Shown: one piece after another, positions 8,647-18,258 of the stretch
Position numbering within the stretch: the stretch's first letter is position 1
How the letters are laid out: each line of letters opens with the position of its first letter
NCBI RefSeq assembly: GCF_030817215.1
Contig: NZ_JAUSZA010000001.1
Location: forward strand, 3,322,501 to 3,386,500
Reading direction: 5' to 3'
Length of the DNA stretch: 64,000 nucleotides
DNA from: Paenibacillus sp. V4I3
Lineage (GTDB): Bacteria; Bacillota; Bacilli; Paenibacillales; NBRC-103111
Translations under genes and position numbers: made by a program
The notes under the pieces: model-generated
The model's database searches: none
What the model was told of the DNA's origin: nothing
The model's input: the letters and a program-made list of their open reading frames with translations, nothing else

Positions 8647-9858
8647 ATGACATATGGAACTATGGCAGTCGATCACGAAATGAGAATTAATTACGATAAA
8701 CTTCGCAAAGACAGATTGCAAAAAACAAGGGATCAAATGGAAAAAGATGGTCTTGGAGCTTTACTAGTTTATGATCCGGACAATATTCGTTATATCACAA
8801 GTACCAAACTGGGTGAATGGTCCAATAATAAGTTAGGACGATATGCTTTATTACCAAAGGGGAAAGATCCGATTTTGTTTGAAATCGGCAGTGCTGTTCC
8901 TTCGAGAAAAGCGCTATGCCCTTGGTTAAAAGATATTCGTCCAGCTAAAACGGATATGAGAGGTACGATGCCGCCTGAGCTTGGTACTATTGAATATAGC
9001 ATAAATGAAATCGCTTCCATTTTAAAAGAATATGGCTTGGAAAAAGAGCCTATTGGCGTAGATGTCTTGACTGTGCCAATCGTTCAAGCTCTTCAAAAAA
9101 ATGGTTTGGTTTTAGTAGACGGTCAGCAAACGATGTTGAATGCTCAAACCATTAAAACGAAAGAAGAAATCCAGTGTCTCGAAATTTCCGCGGCAATGGT
9201 TGATGGTGCTTACTGGGATGTTTTCAACATGATTAAGCCGGGAATTCGTGAAAACGAAGTTTATGCCATGATGAGAAAGCGTTTATATGAGCTCGGAGCA
9301 GAAAATGTTCACAACGTTAATGTCATCAGTGGTGATCGTGCTAATCCGCATCCGCACGATTTCTCCGATCGAATCATTCGTCCGGGCGACATGGTCTTCT
9401 TGGATGTTGTGAATGATTTTAACGGCTACAAAACGTGCTACTATCGCACATTCGTATGCGGTCGTCCAACCGAAAGACAAAAACGTGTTTATAAGAAAGC
9501 ATACGATTGGTTATACGATGCAATCAAAATGATTAAACCAGGCGTCCGCACAGATGAAATCGCCAAACTTTGGCCGGATTATAAACAACTGGGTTATGAT
9601 AATGAATACGAAACATTGGCATTATTTATCGGTCATGGCGTAGGTGTTTCTCACTGGGCAAAACCTATAATTAGCCATCAAAATTCAATTGATATGCCTG
9701 AAGTGCTTCAAGAAGGTATGCACATTGCTCTTGAAACCTATTATGGTGAAGAAGGCGATGCTGCTCGTATTGAAGAGCAGGTTGTTATTACCAAGGATGG
9801 CTGTAAAGTAATTACTACCTTCCCTGCCAATGAACTGCTATCAACTTGGAATTACTAG
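8647..9858 (+). CDS. M24-family hydrolase with a substituted metal site
   Basis: A 403-residue pita-bread-fold protein of the M24 family (Xaa-Pro aminopeptidase, creatinase, DMSP lyase DddP). The N-terminal domain has the typical ALLVYDPDNIRYIT start. In the C-terminal domain four of the five metal-ligand positions are recognisable: Asp253 (FLDVV), His330 (GHGVG), Glu363 (ALETYY) and Glu377 (EEQVV). The second Asp, expected 11 residues after the first, is Cys264 (GYKTCYYRT). Creatinase and other non-peptidase members also have altered ligands, so this is more likely a small-molecule hydrolase or lyase than a peptidase. It has a strong AAGGAGG site and is followed closely by the dehydrogenase gene. 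Confidence 0.85.
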   Translation: MTYGTMAVDHEMRINYDKLRKDRLQKTRDQMEKDGLGALLVYDPDNIRYITSTKLGEWSNNKLGRYALLPKGKDPILFEIGSAVPSRKALCPWLKDIRPAKTDMRGTMPPELGTIEYSINEIASILKEYGLEKEPIGVDVLTVPIVQALQKNGLVLVDGQQTMLNAQTIKTKEEIQCLEISAAMVDGAYWDVFNMIKPGIRENEVYAMMRKRLYELGAENVHNVNVISGDRANPHPHDFSDRIIRPGDMVFLDVVNDFNGYKTCYYRTFVCGRPTERQKRVYKKAYDWLYDAIKMIKPGVRTDEIAKLWPDYKQLGYDNEYETLALFIGHGVGVSHWAKPIISHQNSIDMPEVLQEGMHIALETYYGEEGDAARIEEQVVITKDGCKVITTFPANELLSTWNY

Positions 9859-9878
9859 TTTAAGAGGGAGGGATGGAT

Positions 9879-10961
9879 ATGAAAAAAACGTATAGAATCG
9901 CAGTGATTCCAGGTGATGGAATAGGTCCGGAAGTTATCACTGAAGGTGTAAAGGTCTTGAATAAAGCAGCCGAACTGGACGGGAGTTTTCAGTTTGATTT
10001 TACCTATTTTCCATGGGGTTGCGAGTATTATCTGGGGCATGGGAAAATGATGGATGACGACGGTCTGGAGCAACTAAAAGCTTTTGACGCGATTTATTTA
10101 GGGGCGGTTGGTTATCCGGGAGTTCCAGACCACATTTCTCTTTGGGGACTGCTTCTTAAAATAAGAAAAGGTTTTGATCAATATGTCAATTTACGACCTA
10201 TTAAATTGCTTGACGGTGTGCGGTGCCCCCTGAATAATATCCTATCGGAGCAAGTAGATATGTTAGTTATCCGTGAAAATAGCGAAGGGGAGTACGCGGG
10301 AGCCGGTGAATGGTTAATGAAAGATTCCCCGCAAGAGGTCGTCCTACAGACCGGTGTTTTCTCTCGGAAAGGTACGGAAAGAATCATTCGTTATGCTTAT
10401 GAACTAGCACGCAAGCATGGAAAAACGTTAACCAGCATTAGTAAAGGCAATGCCTTGAATTATTCAATGGTATTTTGGGATCAGGTGTTTGATGAAGTGG
10501 GCAAGGAATATCCCGATGTAAAAACCAGTTCCTACCTCGTTGATGCGGCTAGTATGTATTTCATTAAAGATCCAAAGAGATTTGAAGTTGTTGTAGCTTC
10601 TAATTTATTCGGCGATATTTTAACCGATTTGGGAGCGGCTATCGCAGGGGGACTTGGTCTGGCTGCAGGCGCTAACATTAATCCTGAGCGGAAATATCCT
10701 TCGATGTTCGAGCCGATCCATGGATCAGCTCCGCGCCATGCAGGGAAGCAAACGGCCAATCCACTCGCTTCGGTCTGGTCCGCAAGCCAAATGCTAGATT
10801 TTCTCGGTCATTCGGATTGGGGCAATAAATTAATTAAGACCATGGAAGAACTGATTGTTCGTGGTGCGGTTCTCACACAGGACATGGGAGGAACGGCTAC
10901 TACGACAGAAGTTGGAGATGAAATCGTAGCCTTATTAGATCATTCTTTTGCCATAAAATAA
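9879..10961 (+). CDS. Tartrate/D-malate/isopropylmalate-type decarboxylating dehydrogenase
   Basis: A 360-residue member of the isocitrate/isopropylmalate dehydrogenase superfamily, which oxidises and often decarboxylates a 2-hydroxy-dicarboxylate with NAD. Length and the IAVIPGDGIGPEV start resemble tartrate dehydrogenase (TtuC) and D-malate dehydrogenase (DmlA). Visible motifs are VIRENSEGEYAG, SNLFGDILTDLGA with the metal-binding Asp residues, and EPIHGSAP for NAD. GGGAGGG fits the ATG at 9879 better than the one at 9873. It follows the M24 gene by 20 bases. The exact substrate (D-malate, tartrate or a relative) cannot be read from sequence. Confidence 0.85.
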   Translation: MKKTYRIAVIPGDGIGPEVITEGVKVLNKAAELDGSFQFDFTYFPWGCEYYLGHGKMMDDDGLEQLKAFDAIYLGAVGYPGVPDHISLWGLLLKIRKGFDQYVNLRPIKLLDGVRCPLNNILSEQVDMLVIRENSEGEYAGAGEWLMKDSPQEVVLQTGVFSRKGTERIIRYAYELARKHGKTLTSISKGNALNYSMVFWDQVFDEVGKEYPDVKTSSYLVDAASMYFIKDPKRFEVVVASNLFGDILTDLGAAIAGGLGLAAGANINPERKYPSMFEPIHGSAPRHAGKQTANPLASVWSASQMLDFLGHSDWGNKLIKTMEELIVRGAVLTQDMGGTATTTEVGDEIVALLDHSFAIK

Positions 10962-10976
10962 TCGATTATTGATTAT
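10948..10976 (+). promoter_or_regulatory. Possible internal promoter overlapped by operator palindrome
   Basis: TTGCCA (10948-10953) and GATTAT (10971-10976) are 17 bases apart. The perfect 14-bp palindrome AATAATCGATTATT (10957-10970) fills the spacer, followed by a direct repeat of GATTATT. The same 12-bp core precedes the GntR gene at 7819. A repressor bound here would block initiation of the dehydrogenase-complex operon. Confidence 0.5.
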
Positions 10977-10999
10977 TCCTCAACAAGGAGGTTCTACTC

Positions 11000-11992
11000 A
11001 TGCTGCCAGGGACAACGAAACAAAAACTTCTAGCTTACGAAAAAGAATTGCTGCTGGATATTTTATACAAGATGTATACCGTACGTATTTTCGAAGAAAA
11101 GGTCGAACAATTGTTTATGCGGGGCAAAATCCACGGGACAATGCACTTATGCATTGGACAGGAGGGAACCGCTGTAGGCGCATGTGCGATGTTGGAGCCT
11201 GCTGATAAAATTACCAGCACGCATCGGGGACATGGACATTGTATTGCCAAAGGAACCGATATCAACCGGATGATGGCAGAAATATTAGGTAAGTCAACGG
11301 GGTATTGCAAAGGGAAAGGAGGTTCCATGCATATCGCTGACTTGGAGACTGGCAATTTAGGGGCGAATGGGATTGTTGCCGGAGGACATTCCTTAGCTGT
11401 AGGAGCGGCTCTTACTTCTCAGATGAGGGATCTGGGCTATGTGGTCCTTTGCTTCTTTGGAGATGGAGCAACCAACGAAGGGAATTTTCACGAGTCTTTG
11501 AATCTAGCGTCTATTTGGAAACTACCAGTTATCTTTTTCTGCGAAAATAACGGATACGCGATGTCCGGTCCAATCAAGGAGATGGTCAACATCGAGAATC
11601 TTGCCGATCGTGCTGTATCTTACGGCATCCCTGGCGTAGTTGTGGACGGTTCCAATGTAATAGAAATTATGGATGTCACCAATGAAGCAGTGAAGAGGGC
11701 CCGTACTGGGTTTGGTCCTACTTTGATCGAAGCAAAGACGTATCGTTGGAAAGGGCATTCCAAAAGCGATGCACGGAAATATAGAGCCCGGGAAGAAGAA
11801 CTTGAATGGATCAACCAGAGAGACCCTATTTTACTATTCAAGAAGCAGTTGATTGAGGAAGGTTTGTTAACTGATGAACAGGATCTAACCATGCGGGATA
11901 GTGTGCTAGCTGAAGTAGATGCAGCCGTTTATTTCGCGGAAAGCAGCCCGCCACCCGATATCGATACGCTTAAAGAAGATGTATACGCTTAA
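11000..11992 (+). CDS. acoA: 2-oxoacid/acetoin dehydrogenase E1 alpha subunit
   Basis: A 330-residue thiamine-diphosphate-dependent E1 alpha. It contains the [13 protein letters not shown] region, the [10 protein letters not shown] stretch and the ThDP/Mg motif [15 protein letters not shown] (about residues 155-170). These are closest in style to AcoA of acetoin dehydrogenase and to TPP-dependent E1 components of 2-oxoacid complexes. With E1 beta it decarboxylates or cleaves the oxo-substrate and transfers the acyl group to lipoyl-E2. AAGGAGG precedes the ATG. It is first of four co-directional genes making a whole complex. No acetoin-operon regulator (AcoR) is nearby, so the natural substrate may be another 2-oxoacid or acyloin. 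Confidence 0.88.
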   Translation: MLPGTTKQKLLAYEKELLLDILYKMYTVRIFEEKVEQLFMRGKIHGTMHLCIGQEGTAVGACAMLEPADKITSTHRGHGHCIAKGTDINRMMAEILGKSTGYCKGKGGSMHIADLETGNLGANGIVAGGHSLAVGAALTSQMRDLGYVVLCFFGDGATNEGNFHESLNLASIWKLPVIFFCENNGYAMSGPIKEMVNIENLADRAVSYGIPGVVVDGSNVIEIMDVTNEAVKRARTGFGPTLIEAKTYRWKGHSKSDARKYRAREEELEWINQRDPILLFKKQLIEEGLLTDEQDLTMRDSVLAEVDAAVYFAESSPPPDIDTLKEDVYA

Positions 11993-12024
11993 CCTAACCT
12001 TATTGGAAAGCGAAGGGAATTTGG

Positions 12025-13008
12025 ATGAGACTAGCGACATATCAAGAAGCAATTAGGGAAGCTATGAGCCAGGAAATGCGCACGAATGAACTTGTTTTTA
12101 TTTTGGGAGAGGACATCGGTGTATATGGCGGAGCCTTCGGTGTAACGAACGGAATGATTGAAGAATTTGGAAGCGAGCGTGTTCGTGTCACTCCGATTTC
12201 GGAATCTGCCATTACAGGCTGTGCCATTGGTGCTGCAATGACTGGTATGCGTCCAATCTTGGAAATTCAATTCTCTGATTTTATTACAATTGCTACAGAT
12301 CAGATTGTCAACCAAGCTGCGAAGCTGCGCTATATGTTTGGTGGAAAAGGAAATGTGCCCATAGTTGTTAGAACCCCTGGGGGTTCCGGAGCTGGATTAG
12401 CTGCTCAGCACTCACAGAGCCTAGAGGCATGGATGACCCATATCCCCGGTTTAAAGGTTATTCAACCGTCAACCCCATACGATGCTAAAGGCTTGTTGAA
12501 AGCGGCTATGGATGATGATAACCCTGTCATATTTTATGAACATAAACTGTTGTATGGGATGAAAGGTGATGTTCCGGAAGAGCCTTACACAATTCCACTA
12601 GGTAAAGCTGATATCAAACGGGAAGGAACGGACGTTACGATTATCGCCACTTCCATTATGGTGCACAAAGCGTTGGAGGCGGCGAAGCAGTTGGAGCTGG
12701 AAGGAATTAGTGTAGAGGTTGTGGATCCGCGAACTTTAGTGCCTTTGGATGAAGAAACCATTATTGAATCTGTGAAAAAGACCGGGCGTGCCGTTGTCGT
12801 ACACGAAGCGGTAAAAAGAGGAGGTTATGGTGCCGAGATTGTCAGCATGATTCAGGAAAGTGAAGCCTTCGATTATCTAGATGCGCCTATTCAGCGCGTT
12901 GCTGGCCTTCCGATTCCTATACCTTACAATGTTGAGCTTGAAAAACTTGCTGTGCCTCAAGTAGGGGATATTATCCAAGCTGTAAAATCCACTTTATTGA
13001 GAGTGTAA
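12025..13008 (+). CDS. acoB: 2-oxoacid/acetoin dehydrogenase E1 beta subunit
   Basis: A 327-residue transketolase-like E1 beta subunit. It starts with the typical [14 protein letters not shown] helix and LGEDIG..GGAFGVT, then [23 protein letters not shown] and [10 protein letters not shown]-terminal transketolase domain includes [12 protein letters not shown] and [13 protein letters not shown]. It forms the alpha2beta2 heterotetramer with the preceding product and completes the thiamine-diphosphate pocket. The start follows GAAGGG, 32 bases after the alpha gene. Confidence 0.9.
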   Translation: MRLATYQEAIREAMSQEMRTNELVFILGEDIGVYGGAFGVTNGMIEEFGSERVRVTPISESAITGCAIGAAMTGMRPILEIQFSDFITIATDQIVNQAAKLRYMFGGKGNVPIVVRTPGGSGAGLAAQHSQSLEAWMTHIPGLKVIQPSTPYDAKGLLKAAMDDDNPVIFYEHKLLYGMKGDVPEEPYTIPLGKADIKREGTDVTIIATSIMVHKALEAAKQLELEGISVEVVDPRTLVPLDEETIIESVKKTGRAVVVHEAVKRGGYGAEIVSMIQESEAFDYLDAPIQRVAGLPIPIPYNVELEKLAVPQVGDIIQAVKSTLLRV

Positions 13009-13024
13009 GAAGGAAGTGAATAAC

Positions 13025-14332
13025 GTGGCTACAGAAGTCCTGATGCCTAAATTAGGCGCAACTATGGAAAATGGCAAGATTTTGATGTGGCACAAAAAAG
13101 AAGGTGATTCGATAATCAGTGGAGAAATACTTCTCGAAGTTATGACAGATAAAGTGAATATTGAAGTGGAAGCGGAAGTGTCCGGCATTTTACTGAAAAC
13201 CCTATATAAGCAGGATGAGGATGTTCCTGTCATGCAAGTTATTGCATACATCGGGAACGAAGGCGAGGCGATTCCGGGACCTGCAGCACAATCGGTTATG
13301 GAAGCCAGAGAACAGGTCCCATCTGCTGTAGGAAAATTACGCAGGACGCCAGCGGCAAGGAAATTGGCCAGTGACCGAAACGTGGATCTACGGCAAGTTA
13401 CAGGTTCTGGACCACTAGGCCGGATTCATCGATCTGATGTGGAAAATTTTGTCGCCCGCAAGGCGGATAAGATCGTAGTTACTCCATTGGCGAGAAAAAT
13501 GGCAGAAGACCAGCAGCTGGTAGTAGATGATATCAAAGGATTTGGCATCCGTGGCAAGATTACGAGCCAAGATGTGCAGTCTCACCTGCAGCAGAAATTG
13601 CCGGAATTATCGGAGTCCATTGAAATGAAACCTATCGAAGGATTGGCAGAGAGGGTCCGTGTTGAGGGCATTCGTAAGGTCGTTGGCCGAAGAATGGTTG
13701 AAAGCGCTTTCGTTGCGCCGCACGTTACACTCGTTTCTGAGGCGGATATGTCGCAAGTGATGAAGCTTCGGGAACAACTGCTTCCTTCCATTGAAAAACG
13801 GACAGGATTCAGGCTTTCTTATACGGAGATGATCATGAAGGCAGTCGCCCATGCGCTGCGCAACCATCCTATGGTTAATGCCTCCTTGCAGGGTGACTAT
13901 ATCATGCTGAACCGAGATGTCCATATTGGACTCGCAGTTGCTGTTCCGAATGGTTTGCTGGTACCAGTCATACGCGATGTGGATAAAAAAGGGCTGGCTG
14001 CTTTGACGGAAGAGTCCAAAACATTAGGGAAACTTGCTCGTGAACAAAAGCTGGGTCTAGATCAGATGACGGGCGGAACGTTTACAATTAGTAATTTAGG
14101 CATGTATGCCGTAGACTCCTTCACACCTATTATTAACCAGCCTGAATCGGCGATTTTAGGTGCGGGACGAATTCATGATAAAGCGGTAGGGGTTGGCGGT
14201 TCTATAGAATTGCGTCCGATGATGACCCTTAGTCTGTCCTTTGACCATCGGGTAATCGATGGTGCACCGGCGGCAGCGTTTCTTACCGAAATTAAGGGGA
14301 TTTTGGAAAACCCCTTAGAATTGCTACTTTAA
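13025..14332 (+). CDS. acoC: Dihydrolipoamide acyltransferase E2 component
   Basis: A 435-residue E2 core protein. Domains in order: one lipoyl domain (about 1-77) with the lipoylated Lys43 in MTDKVNIE; a linker; two short E3/E1-binding regions (RRTPAARKLASDR about 105-140, and TPLARKMAED about 155-190); and the catalytic acyltransferase domain ending with SFDHRVIDGAPAA, which carries the active-site His. The GTG at 13025 has GGAAG 8 bases upstream and gives the canonical MATEVLMPKLG start; a GTG at 13016 is too close to the ribosome site. It accepts the acyl group from E1 and passes it to CoA. Confidence 0.9.
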   Translation: MATEVLMPKLGATMENGKILMWHKKEGDSIISGEILLEVMTDKVNIEVEAEVSGILLKTLYKQDEDVPVMQVIAYIGNEGEAIPGPAAQSVMEAREQVPSAVGKLRRTPAARKLASDRNVDLRQVTGSGPLGRIHRSDVENFVARKADKIVVTPLARKMAEDQQLVVDDIKGFGIRGKITSQDVQSHLQQKLPELSESIEMKPIEGLAERVRVEGIRKVVGRRMVESAFVAPHVTLVSEADMSQVMKLREQLLPSIEKRTGFRLSYTEMIMKAVAHALRNHPMVNASLQGDYIMLNRDVHIGLAVAVPNGLLVPVIRDVDKKGLAALTEESKTLGKLAREQKLGLDQMTGGTFTISNLGMYAVDSFTPIINQPESAILGAGRIHDKAVGVGGSIELRPMMTLSLSFDHRVIDGAPAAAFLTEIKGILENPLELLL

Positions 14333-14345
14333 GGGGATGAAAAGC

Positions 14346-15731
14346 ATGAAGCAATTTGATATAGCTGTCCTTGGAGGCGGACCTGGAGGTTATGTTGCGG
14401 CCATTCGTGCTGCAAAGGCAGGTGCATCTGTAGCCTTAATTGAAGCCGATGAACTTGGTGGCACTTGTTTGAACAGGGGCTGCATCCCCTCAAAGACGCT
14501 GCTTCGTCATTCTGAAATCATTGAACATATCAAAAAGGCGAAGGATTGGGGCATCGAGACAGGCAGCCTGACGTTTTCTTTGAACAAAATGTTAGCGAGA
14601 AAAACACAAATCATCCAAAAGCTCCGCAATGGTATTTCCTATTTGTTGAAAGAAAATCATATTCAGCTTTTTCGAGGCATGGGCAGCGTAGATCCGAACT
14701 TATCCATTCTCATACAATCAGGAGAACATCAAGAGCGGATTCAAGCCGATAAAGTCATTTTAGCGACAGGGTCCAGAACGTTTCTTCCGAATATACCTGG
14801 AACAGATCAAATCTTTATTCATACAACGGATACCATATTTGACATTGCGGAAATCCCCAAATCACTGGCTATTATTGGCGGTGGAGTGATCGGTGTGGAG
14901 TTGGCTTGTATCTTTGCTAATCTGCAAACGGAAGTTACCATTATTGAAATGGCCGATCGAATTATATCCAGTGAGGATCCAGATGCATCGGCAGCTCTTC
15001 ACAAATCATTGAAACAGAAAAGTGTTCGACTGCTGACAAGTCATCAAGTGGAATCCTTTGGGCCTAATCAAGGGAAAAAAGAAATCACCATTCGTACGCC
15101 GGAAGGAAAGATTGAAAAACACCTCTTTGATGAAGTGCTTATGGCTGCTGGAAGAAAACCCAACATGAGCGGGATCACGGATTTGGGGTTAAAGCTGAAT
15201 GGCCCATTCTTATCTGTAAATGAATGTATGGAGACGAATATTCCTAATGTTTACGCGGTAGGCGATGTCATTGGGGGCTTTCAGCTGGCACATGTTGCCA
15301 GTGCGGAAGGATTGGTTGCTGCCTCCAATGCCATTTTAAATGCTGGGGAAGCTGTCAATTATCAGGTCGTTCCTCGCTGCATCTACACATTTCCCGAAAT
15401 AGCAAGTGTCGGGCTCAGTGAAAGTGAAGCGGAGAGATTAGGCTACTCCGTACAAAAAACGATCTACCCGCTAAATCACTCGGGGAAAGCGATGGCTTCA
15501 GGTGAATCGGAAGGTTTCATGAAGATAATTGCCGACAAAACTTACGGTCAGCTCCTAGGCGTCGTCATTGTAGGCGCTCACGCGACGGAAATGATTTCAG
15601 AAGCATCTGCTTTTATTTATTTGGAGGGCACAGTTGATGAACTAGCCAAGATGATTCATCCTCATCCTACCCTCTCGGAGGGACTGTTTGAGGGAGCCAA
15701 TGCTCACTTGGGTATCGGGATTCATATGTAA
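14346..15731 (+). CDS. acoL: Dihydrolipoamide dehydrogenase E3 component
   Basis: A 461-residue FAD-dependent pyridine nucleotide-disulphide reductase that reoxidises dihydrolipoyl-E2 with NAD. It has the FAD motif VLGGGPGGYVAAIRA (residues ~7-20), the redox-active disulphide GGTCLNRGCIPSK (~39-51), an NAD-binding IIGGGVIGVELA, the second FAD motif NVYAVGDVIGG and the C-terminal HPHPTLSEG with the proton-relay His-Glu pair. ATG at 14346 is favoured by the AAGGGGA spacing over ATG at 14337. It follows E2 by 13 bases and completes the operon's own complex rather than relying on a shared E3. Confidence 0.92.
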   Translation: MKQFDIAVLGGGPGGYVAAIRAAKAGASVALIEADELGGTCLNRGCIPSKTLLRHSEIIEHIKKAKDWGIETGSLTFSLNKMLARKTQIIQKLRNGISYLLKENHIQLFRGMGSVDPNLSILIQSGEHQERIQADKVILATGSRTFLPNIPGTDQIFIHTTDTIFDIAEIPKSLAIIGGGVIGVELACIFANLQTEVTIIEMADRIISSEDPDASAALHKSLKQKSVRLLTSHQVESFGPNQGKKEITIRTPEGKIEKHLFDEVLMAAGRKPNMSGITDLGLKLNGPFLSVNECMETNIPNVYAVGDVIGGFQLAHVASAEGLVAASNAILNAGEAVNYQVVPRCIYTFPEIASVGLSESEAERLGYSVQKTIYPLNHSGKAMASGESEGFMKIIADKTYGQLLGVVIVGAHATEMISEASAFIYLEGTVDELAKMIHPHPTLSEGLFEGANAHLGIGIHM

Positions 15732-15778
15732 GGTCGCGTTTCGAAATTTTCAACTGTTACTGAATGGAGGAATTGAAC

Positions 15779-17206
15779 TTGGACCAGCTTATCTATATCA
15801 ATGGACAGTGGACAGGGGCAAGCTTAGATAAAATCCCAGTCCAAAACCCGGCTACAAGTCAAATCATAGGGACGGTTCCTAAAGCTGGGAAAAAGGAGAC
15901 GCGTGACGCAATCGATGCTGCTCATTCAGCCTTTGCTTCCTGGTCCCGTTTGACAGCCTATGAACGCTCAGACTACTTAGAGAAATACTATCATCTAATT
16001 ATTGACAATATGAATGAAATTGCCAGTATTTTGACGTTGGAAATGGGAAAACCGCTGGCGGAAGCGAAGGGAGAAGTCCGGTATTCCGCTTCTTTCATTA
16101 AATGGTTTGCTGAAGAAGGCAAGCGCGTTTACGGCAGAACGATTCCCTCTCATGTTGATGGCAAAGAAATGCTTGTATTGAAAGCACCCGTTGGCGTAGT
16201 TGCTGCAATCACCCCATGGAATTTCCCAGCAGCTATGATTACGCGGAAAATGGGTCCTGCGCTTGCAGCTGGATGCACAATTGTTTTGAAACCGGCTAAG
16301 CAAACACCGCTTACTGCGATTATGCTGGTCAAGTTGGCGGAACAGGCAGGGATTCCGAAGGGGGTTGTCAATCTCGTAACCGGAAATGCTGCTGAAATTG
16401 GCGGGGAATTTTTAAGCAATCCCAAAGTTCGTAAAGTCACATTTACCGGCTCTACTGAGATTGGGAAGGAATTGATGATCCAAGCGGCACAGCATGTAAA
16501 AAATCTTTCTTTGGAGCTCGGTGGCCACGCCCCGATTCTGATCCTCGATGATGCGAATGTTGATAAAGCGGTTAAGTGTGTAATCGCTTCCAAATTCCGT
16601 AACGGCGGTCAAACTTGTATTTGCGGAAACCGTGTCTATGTGCAGGATGGCATTTATAATCAATTTCTTGAGAAATTGGTCCATGAAACGCAGCAGCTTA
16701 AGGTTGGAAACGGCATGGACGATGGGGTAGATATTGGCCCGCTTATCGATAAGAATGGCTTCCTGAAGGTCGAAGAGCACGTACATAATGCAACAAGTTT
16801 AGGTGCTAAATGCTGGGTTGGCGGGAGCAGGAAAGAAGTACAAGAAGATGCTTATTATTATACGCCTACCGTCTTGTCTGATGTGACCCAGGAAATGCTG
16901 ATCATGAATGAAGAAACTTTCGGTCCCGTTCTTCCAATCCAAAAAGTTTCAACTGTCGAAGAGGCCATAGCATATGCAAATCTAACTCCGTACGGCTTAG
17001 CTGCCTATGTTTTTACCGAGAGTCATAGTCTGGGTATGAATGTCATTCATCAGTTGGATTTTGGAATTATCGGTTGGAATGATGGACTTCCTTCGGCAGC
17101 GCAAGCACCTTTTGGCGGGATGAAGGAGAGTGGTTTAGGACGTGAAGGCGGGATCGAAGGCTTGGAAGCATTTTTAGAGACCAAGTATGTTTCAATTGGT
17201 TTGTAA
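15779..17206 (+). CDS. Succinate-semialdehyde-type NAD(P)-dependent aldehyde dehydrogenase
   Basis: A 475-residue aldehyde dehydrogenase closest in style to succinate-semialdehyde dehydrogenases (GabD). Visible are the ITPWNFPAAMITRK cofactor segment, SLELGGHAPILIL with the general-base Glu, and NGGQTCICGNR with the nucleophile Cys. The C-terminal EETFGPVLP and PFGGMKESGLGREGG are also present. The TTG start is chosen because GGAGG lies 8 bases before it; an ATG at 15764 overlaps that GGAGG. In this operon it could oxidise the aldehyde made by the M24 protein or another upstream step to the acid. Substrate specificity cannot be fixed. Confidence 0.88.
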   Translation: MDQLIYINGQWTGASLDKIPVQNPATSQIIGTVPKAGKKETRDAIDAAHSAFASWSRLTAYERSDYLEKYYHLIIDNMNEIASILTLEMGKPLAEAKGEVRYSASFIKWFAEEGKRVYGRTIPSHVDGKEMLVLKAPVGVVAAITPWNFPAAMITRKMGPALAAGCTIVLKPAKQTPLTAIMLVKLAEQAGIPKGVVNLVTGNAAEIGGEFLSNPKVRKVTFTGSTEIGKELMIQAAQHVKNLSLELGGHAPILILDDANVDKAVKCVIASKFRNGGQTCICGNRVYVQDGIYNQFLEKLVHETQQLKVGNGMDDGVDIGPLIDKNGFLKVEEHVHNATSLGAKCWVGGSRKEVQEDAYYYTPTVLSDVTQEMLIMNEETFGPVLPIQKVSTVEEAIAYANLTPYGLAAYVFTESHSLGMNVIHQLDFGIIGWNDGLPSAAQAPFGGMKESGLGREGGIEGLEAFLETKYVSIGL

Positions 17207-17228
17207 ATAGTGAGCGGGGGGATGGCAA

Positions 17229-18221
17229 TTGAAAAAAAGTGCTTTGAACCGCAATAAATACGCAGCTTTACTTTTTGTTCTAACGAGTACATTGATTTTT
17301 GCAGGATGTGGGAGCAATCAAACGACTTCTGTAATAAGTCAAGCTAAAGAATCACCCAAAGCGGCATCCAAAGAGATTACGATCGGTTTTGTTGTAAAAA
17401 CGATGGATAATCCTTACTTCCAGCTCATGAATAAAGGAGCTCAAAAAGCGGCAGATGAACTGGGCGTGAAGCTTGTTTGGAAGGCGGGACAAAATTCTAC
17501 GGATGTTGCGGCTCAGCTCAACATCGTACAGGACTTGATCCAGCAGCATGTGAGCGCAATTGTTATCGCACCGATCGGACCGGAAGCCATTGTACCCGCG
17601 ATTGATAAAGCCAATGGAAACGGAATTCCGGTTGTGATCGTCGATACGCGCGCGAGCGGAGGTAAGATCGTTTCTTTTATCGGGTATGAGAATCTGAGCA
17701 CAGCTGCTGATATGGGCAAATTTGTGGTAGATGCTCTTCTTGGCAAAGGAGAAGTAGGCATTCTTGAAGGATCACGTGGGCAGTCAACCACAGAAGAAAG
17801 ACTTCAGGGATATCACAAGAGTCTCGATAAAGAACCGGGTATTAAAGTGGTAGCATCCCAGACCGCCAACTATTCTCAGGATCAAGGATTTACCGTGACC
17901 CAAAATATGATTCAGGCGCACCCTGACATTGACTTTATTATCGGATCTAACGACGAAATGGCTTTAGGGGCTATACGAGCCATACAGAACGCCGGAAAGT
18001 CAGAGAAAATTCGGGTTGTTGGGTTTAATGCTACGCCACTCGCACTGCAAGCCGTTAAAAAAGGCGAAATGCTGGCTACCATCAGCAATCATCCTGATAA
18101 AGAAGGCTATAACAGCGTCAAAACAGCTCTTGAAGCAGTGAAGGGAAATGCGGTGGAAGCGACTCAAATGGTGACCACGGAAATTGTAACAGCTAAAAAT
18201 GTGGATGAATTTTTGAAATAA
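17229..18221 (+). CDS. Ribose-type sugar ABC importer, substrate-binding lipoprotein
   Basis: A 330-residue periplasmic-binding-protein-fold lipoprotein of the RbsB class (Peripla_BP_4). The signal peptide ends in a FAGC lipobox near residue 27. After a short linker the mature part starts with ITIGFVVKTMDNPYFQ, typical of ribose/galactose binders, and has the later SNDEMALGAI segment. It uses a TTG start behind GGGGGGA. It is followed by the ATPase and permease of the same transporter and lies in the same run of genes as the dehydrogenases, so it probably delivers the pathway substrate, a sugar or small polyol-like molecule. Confidence 0.9.
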   Translation: MKKSALNRNKYAALLFVLTSTLIFAGCGSNQTTSVISQAKESPKAASKEITIGFVVKTMDNPYFQLMNKGAQKAADELGVKLVWKAGQNSTDVAAQLNIVQDLIQQHVSAIVIAPIGPEAIVPAIDKANGNGIPVVIVDTRASGGKIVSFIGYENLSTAADMGKFVVDALLGKGEVGILEGSRGQSTTEERLQGYHKSLDKEPGIKVVASQTANYSQDQGFTVTQNMIQAHPDIDFIIGSNDEMALGAIRAIQNAGKSEKIRVVGFNATPLALQAVKKGEMLATISNHPDKEGYNSVKTALEAVKGNAVEATQMVTTEIVTAKNVDEFLK

Positions 18222-18258
18222 TCACCGGGACTAAACATTTTCACACAGAGGTGGTTCG

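Noticed and set aside
11000..15731. Standard pyruvate dehydrogenase operon
   Set aside because: E1 alpha is of the AcoA style ([21 protein letters not shown]) and the genes sit within a GntR-controlled catabolic run, so an acetoin/2-oxoacid-specific complex is more likely than housekeeping PDH.
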